From NCBI GenBank assembly GCA_963674975.1, contig OY771913.1:2170001-2234000 (forward strand): DNA of 64,000 nt, given 5' to 3'. This stretch comes from UBA4781 sp963674975 (GTDB lineage: Bacteria; Chloroflexota; Anaerolineae; Anaerolineales; Anaerolineaceae). Both the position numbers and the translations under genes were made by a program. Positions within the stretch are counted from its first letter, which is position 1. Each line of letters starts with the position of its first letter. Shown here piece after piece: positions 60,344 through 64,000 of the stretch. The notes beneath the pieces are model-generated. The model was not told the origin of the DNA. It saw only the letters and a list, made by a program, of their open reading frames with translations, and searched no databases.

Positions 60344-60886
60344 ATGGAAGGATTAGCAAAATTTGCTGAGGGCTTCATTGGAGTGTTCCAGACAGGTGGC
60401 GAACAATTCGTCGGACTTGTTACCGGTATCATTCCTCTGTTAATAGTCCTGATGACCGCGGTTAATGCTTTGATCGCATTGATCGGGCCAGAAAAAGTTG
60501 AAAATCTTGGTAAAGTGGCTGCGCGCCCTGGTATTCTCTATTATCCTTTGCGCTATATGATTCTGCCTTTTGTTGCAGTGTTCTTCTTTACCAACCCAAT
60601 GGCATATACCATGGGTCGTTTCTTACCCGAACGCTACAAACCGGCTTTCTATGATGCAGCAGTTAGTTTCGTGCATCCTCCACTGGGACTTTTCCCACAT
60701 GTTAACCCTGGTGAGTATTTCGTTTGGGGCGGTATTGCTGCTGGTATTACGACGCTTGGGTTACCTATCGGCGATCTGGCTATTCGCTACCTGTTAGTTG
60801 GTTTGGTTGTGATTTTGATCAGAGGTATTGTTACCGAAGTGATCACTGCCATTATGATGGGTCGCAAAGCGACGGAAAAGAAATAG
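60344..60886 (+). CDS. srlA: PTS glucitol/sorbitol-specific IIC component
   Basis: 180 residues, close to E. coli SrlA. Conserved parts are FQTGGEQFVGLVTGIIPLLIV, FFFTNPMAYTMGRFLPERYKP, GLFPHVNPGEYFVW and GLPIGDLAIRYLLVGLV. Together with the IIC part of the next protein it forms the membrane channel. A GGAGG site precedes the ATG. Confidence 0.92.
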   Translation: MEGLAKFAEGFIGVFQTGGEQFVGLVTGIIPLLIVLMTAVNALIALIGPEKVENLGKVAARPGILYYPLRYMILPFVAVFFFTNPMAYTMGRFLPERYKPAFYDAAVSFVHPPLGLFPHVNPGEYFVWGGIAAGITTLGLPIGDLAIRYLLVGLVVILIRGIVTEVITAIMMGRKATEKK

Positions 60887-60895
60887 GAGAGAATC

Positions 60896-61429
60896 ATGAC
60901 TAAGTTTCTTGAAAAAATTGGACGTGGAGTTGGAAAAGTAGTAGGCGTACTTTACCAGGCAGGTCGTGATTCGGTTGATCAGGTTATCAAGAACGTTTTA
61001 CCATTCATGGCGTTCATTTCCATGATCATCGGCATCATTCTGGCGACAGGTGTTGGCAATTTCCTGGCGAATACTCTGGCACCGTTGTCTTCCAGCTTGC
61101 TCGGTTTACTGATCATGACCTTTATCGTTGGATTCCCTGTTCTTTCCCCTCTGCTGGGACCTGGCGCAGTCATTGCTCAGATCATTGGTACGCTGTTGGG
61201 AACTTTGATCGGTGAAGGTTCCATTCCCCCACAAATGGCACTCCCGGCTTTGTTCGCGATCAACCCGCAGGTGGGTTGTGACTTTATCCCCGTAGGTTTG
61301 TCATTGGGTGAAGCTGAACCAGAAACCGTCGAGATCGGTGTTCCTGCAGTATTATTCTCCCGATTCATCACCGGACCTATTGCTGTTGTTTTAGCATGGT
61401 TGGCGAGCTTTGGATTATATTCTGCCTAA
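60896..61429 (+). CDS. PTS glucitol/sorbitol IIBC, membrane (C-terminal) half as separate gene
   Basis: 177 residues matching the C-terminal half of E. coli SrlE: FLSP-type pore segments FPVLSPLLGPGAVIAQIIG, LPALFAINPQVGCDFIPVGLSLGEAEPETVEIGVPAV and SRFITGPIAVVLAWL. It has four or five hydrophobic segments and no IIB domain. In E. coli this half is fused behind IIB. It starts nine bases after srlA. Confidence 0.9.
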   Translation: MTKFLEKIGRGVGKVVGVLYQAGRDSVDQVIKNVLPFMAFISMIIGIILATGVGNFLANTLAPLSSSLLGLLIMTFIVGFPVLSPLLGPGAVIAQIIGTLLGTLIGEGSIPPQMALPALFAINPQVGCDFIPVGLSLGEAEPETVEIGVPAVLFSRFITGPIAVVLAWLASFGLYSA

Positions 61430-61447
61430 GTAATTGGGAAAAAAGGC

Positions 61448-61484
61448 GTGAAGGGAGGCAGATCGAAAGATCTGCTCCCTTCAC
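61448..61484 (+). promoter_or_regulatory. Strong hairpin with GAAA loop between the two IIBC genes
   Basis: GTGAAGGGAGGCAGATC (61448-61464) pairs with GATCTGCTCCCTTCAC (61469-61484) with a single bulged G and a GAAA tetraloop. No T run follows, so it is unlikely to be an intrinsic terminator. It may set mRNA stability or the ratio of the upstream and downstream products. Confidence 0.65.
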
Positions 61485-61542
61485 CACACACACATTATTA
61501 TAATTGAAATAAGAAAAATATTAAAAAAGAGGTTCCGATAAC

Positions 61543-61923
61543 ATGGCTGACAAAAAGTATAAGAAGATCAAAATCAAAGCAGGCCCTAAAGGTTGGGGCG
61601 GTCCACTGATTATCGAGCCAACTGATGATAAAAACTTGATCTATTCCGTCACTGGTGGTGGTATTCATCCTTTAGCGGCAAAAATTGCCGAACTAACAGG
61701 AGGAGAACCTTTTGATGGTTTTCGATCACGTGCTCCATTCGAACAAATTGCAGTATGTGTGATCGACTGCGGTGGTACTGCTAGAGTTGGTGTATATCCG
61801 ATGAAAAAGGTACCTACGGTCGACATTTATCCTACTTCACCCTCCGGTCCGCTTTTCCGCTTCATCACCGAAGATATCTTTGTTTCGGGAGTGCGGGTAG
61901 AAGACCTTGAGGTAGTAGATTAA
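61543..61923 (+). CDS. PTS glucitol/sorbitol IIB domain as separate gene
   Basis: 126 residues matching the N-terminal IIB half of E. coli SrlE: GPKGWGGPLIIEP, ELTGGEPFDGF, and VIDCGGTARVGVYPMKKVPT with the phosphorylated Cys76, then PSGPLFRFITEDIFVSGV. It stands after the membrane half, the reverse of the fused order. A GAGG site precedes the ATG. It hands phosphate from IIA to the incoming sugar alcohol. Confidence 0.92.
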   Translation: MADKKYKKIKIKAGPKGWGGPLIIEPTDDKNLIYSVTGGGIHPLAAKIAELTGGEPFDGFRSRAPFEQIAVCVIDCGGTARVGVYPMKKVPTVDIYPTSPSGPLFRFITEDIFVSGVRVEDLEVVD

Positions 61924-62012
61924 CCTGCGAAAAGTTCATTAACATCTCGCGAAGGTAGCTTCTGTTCAAAATTAGTGCAGAAGTTTATCTTCGAATTTAA
62001 ATGGAGTGGACC

Positions 62013-62375
62013 ATGATTAAGTATCAGGGAAAAGTTATCTCGATCGGTCCATTGGTAGATGAATTTAAACAGGCTGGCATTCTGGTCTTTTTTGGAGAAG
62101 AAGCGCCTGAAGAGTTAGTGGAGTTTTCGATCATCCACGATGCGAAAGATCTGAGAAAACCCATTGAATCTGGTGATACCGTGTATATCGGTTCTGAAGG
62201 ATTCAAGGTGTTATCAGTTGGAGACGTTGCCAATACAAATCTGAGAAATCTGGGGCATTTAATCCTCAAATTCAGTGGAGAGGATATTGCCCGTCTGCCC
62301 GGTGATGTAAATGTCGAAGAAAAACAAATCCCGGCTATTGAAATTGGCACGGAAATCAAAATTGAAGGAAATTGA
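62013..62375 (+). CDS. srlB: PTS glucitol/sorbitol-specific IIA component
   Basis: 120 residues from the ATG at 62013. An ATG at 62001 is in frame, but its GGAG is more likely the ribosome site. The phosphorylated His is probably His42 in SIIHDAK, and VLSVGDVANTNLRNLGHLILKF is the conserved core. It takes phosphate from HPr and gives it to the IIB cysteine. Confidence 0.9.
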   Translation: MIKYQGKVISIGPLVDEFKQAGILVFFGEEAPEELVEFSIIHDAKDLRKPIESGDTVYIGSEGFKVLSVGDVANTNLRNLGHLILKFSGEDIARLPGDVNVEEKQIPAIEIGTEIKIEGN

Positions 62376-62392
62376 ATTTTGGAGGATAGAGA

Positions 62393-63700
62393 ATGTCCTT
62401 TAAAGAGTTGTTGTATAAATTCGAAAAGGAAAACAAGCGACCCATTCGTGTAGGTCTGCTGGGTGCTGGTCAAATGGGCACCGGTTTGATCAGTCAGATC
62501 GAAAAAATGCACGGCATCAAGGTTGCTGCGGTTGCAGATGTAAGAAAAGACCGTGCTTACGAAGCGTACCAAGAAGCAAGCGTCGATAAGACTTTGCTTG
62601 TAAAGAATGATGATGACCCTGAAAAAGCCGCACAGGCTATTGAAAGCGGAAAACGTATTGCCTGCCATTCTGCGGATATGATCGTTAAGATCCCAAATTT
62701 GGATATCGTGGTTGAGTCGACCGGTATTCCGGAGGTTGGTGCAAAATTCTGCTACGATGCGATCATGGCAAGAAAATCGGTAGTCAATATGAACGTGGAA
62801 ACGGATGTGGTGATCGGCTACCAGCTGGCGAAAATGGCGAAGGCAGCCGGTGTGGTCTATACCCTGGTTGCCGGCGATGAGCCGGGTGCAGTCAAAGAAC
62901 TGTATGACTTTGCCGATACGCTGGGTTTTGAGATCGTTTGTGTTGGAAAAGGAAAAAATAACCCACTGCACCCTGAAGCAACTCCCGATTCGGTCGCAGA
63001 GTTGGCAAAAGCGCGGCACATGAATCCCAAAATGCTGGCAGCCTTTGAAGATGGCACCAAGACGATGGCAGAAATGACAGCCATGGCGAATGGGACCGGT
63101 TATGCGCCCGAAGTACGCGGTGCTCATGGTCCAACACTGGAAGTTGCTGATCTGCCCAAGGTATTTTGCCCCAAAGAAGATGGCGGTATTCTGGAAACCA
63201 GGCATGCTGTCGAATATGCTATGGGTAAGGTTGCTCCGGGTGTCTTTGTCATCATCACAACCGACCAGCCCAAGATCATTGCAGATCTAAATTATCTGCA
63301 TGTGAACAACCATGGAAATTACTGGGCGCTGTATCGTCCCTATCACATGGCAAATCTAGAAACCCCGATCACGATACTGCGCGCTTTCTTCAATCATGAA
63401 GAAACACTGGCGACCCATAAGGCACCTACCGCAGAGACTATCACTATGGCAAAAAGAGATCTAAAAGCAGGTGAAAAGATAGATTACCTGGGTGGGTTTA
63501 CAGTATATGGTAGTATTGAAAAAGCCGAAGTAGCACATGAAGAGGGTTTGGTTCCATTGGGTCTTGTTGTTGGCGCTACAATTACAAAGGATGTGAAGAA
63601 AGGTCAACCACTGCATTATTCTGAAGTGGAGCTCAACGAGTCGCAGTATATTTATCATTTGCGCTGGCTCCAAGATAAAGATCTTGGTTATATAAAATAG
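62393..63700 (+). CDS. NAD(P)-dependent oxidoreductase with C-terminal SAF domain
   Basis: 435 residues. A Rossmann start VGLLGAGQMGTGLI (about 20-33) is followed by a homoserine-dehydrogenase-like body with LDIVVESTGIPEVG, KSVVNMNVETDVVIG and VVYTLVAGDEPGA. The C-terminal part (about 350-430) is an SAF domain as in antifreeze-like and altronate dehydratase proteins (LKAGEKIDYLGGFTVYG, VPLGLVVGA, KGQPLHYSEVEL). It follows the PTS genes with GGAGG, so it should act on the imported alcohol phosphate or a later intermediate. The reaction is not known to me. Confidence 0.8.
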   Translation: MSFKELLYKFEKENKRPIRVGLLGAGQMGTGLISQIEKMHGIKVAAVADVRKDRAYEAYQEASVDKTLLVKNDDDPEKAAQAIESGKRIACHSADMIVKIPNLDIVVESTGIPEVGAKFCYDAIMARKSVVNMNVETDVVIGYQLAKMAKAAGVVYTLVAGDEPGAVKELYDFADTLGFEIVCVGKGKNNPLHPEATPDSVAELAKARHMNPKMLAAFEDGTKTMAEMTAMANGTGYAPEVRGAHGPTLEVADLPKVFCPKEDGGILETRHAVEYAMGKVAPGVFVIITTDQPKIIADLNYLHVNNHGNYWALYRPYHMANLETPITILRAFFNHEETLATHKAPTAETITMAKRDLKAGEKIDYLGGFTVYGSIEKAEVAHEEGLVPLGLVVGATITKDVKKGQPLHYSEVELNESQYIYHLRWLQDKDLGYIK

Positions 63701-63721
63701 ATCGGTACAAGACAGGTGTCT

Positions 63722-64000
63722 ATGCTGAAACAATTCCAGCAGGCAACGTGGAAAGTTGTTGATCTGGTAAATTCGCCTCGGAAAGCACAAAAGATCACAC
63801 GCAGTGCGGTTGCATCGCGTGTGATCTTTGATCAATATTTAGATGCTGTAAAAGTCATGGATCGTAAATGTTTCTGTGCTGGTTCTCAATCAGAGATGAG
63901 TATGCGGGTAGGTGGGGGAAAATTCATGATCAATCCTTCAGGCATCTCTTTCAGCTTACTGGATAAAGAGGAGCTGCTTTTTCCTGGAATAGAGAAGATA
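63722..64000 (+). CDS. Class II aldolase-like protein, cut by window edge
   Basis: The first 93 codons of a gene running off the right edge. The end visible here, SEMSMRVGGGKFMINPSGISFSLL, resembles the GNVSVRLGGDRFLITPTG strand of class II aldolase/adducin proteins such as fuculose-phosphate aldolase. It would fit cleavage of a phosphorylated ketose made from the imported alcohol. The family call rests on one motif. Confidence 0.5.
   Translation, partial: MLKQFQQATWKVVDLVNSPRKAQKITRSAVASRVIFDQYLDAVKVMDRKCFCAGSQSEMSMRVGGGKFMINPSGISFSLLDKEELLFPGIEKI
63790..63829 (+). repeat. 13-base perfect inverted repeat inside the aldolase-like gene
   Basis: AAAGATCACACGC (63790-63802) and GCGTGTGATCTTT (63817-63829) with a 14-base loop. 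It lies in the first 110 bases of the coding region and would form a strong mRNA hairpin or a dyad operator. Confidence 0.7.

Noticed and set aside
62024..63205. 393-codon minus-strand frame opposite the PTS IIA and oxidoreductase genes
   Set aside because: It covers two genes with clear motifs, is rich in His/Cys/Phe as antisense frames are, and has no start signal.

Overview
The window looks like a chromosome segment from a member of the Chloroflexota, most likely class Anaerolineae. This is inference from gene content, not from a search. The pointers are three paralogous lipoproteins with an NBR1-type Ig-like domain, surface proteins with Pro/Thr linkers, a double-length ThyX, T-box and SAM-I leaders, and L,D-transpeptidases, with no outer-membrane or LPS genes seen. 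Strong Shine-Dalgarno sites and short overlaps between consecutive genes are common. There is no CRISPR array, insertion sequence, integrase or rRNA operon.

Layout. 1-1320: the 5' part of a T-box leader reading off the left edge, a decayed tRNA-Val copy, a VIT1/CCC1 metal transporter and an intact tRNA-Val(GAC). 1384-4236: an unknown membrane protein and a DppB/DppC permease pair with no ATPase or binding protein. 4324-11006: acetyltransferases, two nitroreductase-like proteins, tRNA-Ser(GGA), an rRNA/tRNA m5U methyltransferase and a ferritin-like protein. 11087-19872: envelope genes, namely a CBM9 lipoprotein, a thioredoxin-TPR protein, two L,D-transpeptidases, an amidase-like protein and a class A PBP with an AMMECR1 domain fused to its N-terminus. 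20019-22036: the general PTS proteins HPr and EI. 22086-29627: poorly known genes (a divergent DNA-methylase-like protein, a GDPD, a three-gene block ending in a formyltransferase, a 2H phosphoesterase and an ATP-cone/uridine-kinase fusion). 29755-38453: the nusA-rnpM-infB-rbfA-nrnA-truB-ribF-thyX cluster on the minus strand.

38795-49620: PIN/TRAM protein, cysS, rlmB, a DUF456 protein, T-box-controlled serS, a divergent ECF sigma/anti-sigma pair, ftsK and SAM-I-riboswitch-controlled metK. 49777-54593: inositol-phosphate synthase, a HIT protein, two paralogous M23 lipoproteins and a PHP phosphoesterase, closely packed on the plus strand. 54762-57487: tRNA-Leu(UAA), two NBR1-type lipoproteins and a decayed tRNA-Leu copy. 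57587-64000: a sugar-alcohol PTS locus with a Zn alcohol dehydrogenase, divergent SorC regulator, GutM, IIC, the IIBC protein split into two genes in swapped order, IIA, a SAF-domain NAD(P) oxidoreductase and the start of a class II aldolase-like gene.

How the parts connect. HPr and EI at 20 kb would phosphorylate the sorbitol-type PTS at 60-62 kb. RibF makes the FAD that ThyX uses and is translationally coupled to it. The amidase-like protein, two transpeptidases and the fused PBP form an envelope block. The most unusual items are the AMMECR1-PBP fusion, two tRNA / single gene / displaced tRNA-fragment arrangements, the split and reordered PTS IIBC, and the amidase-like and methylase-like proteins that have lost key residues.
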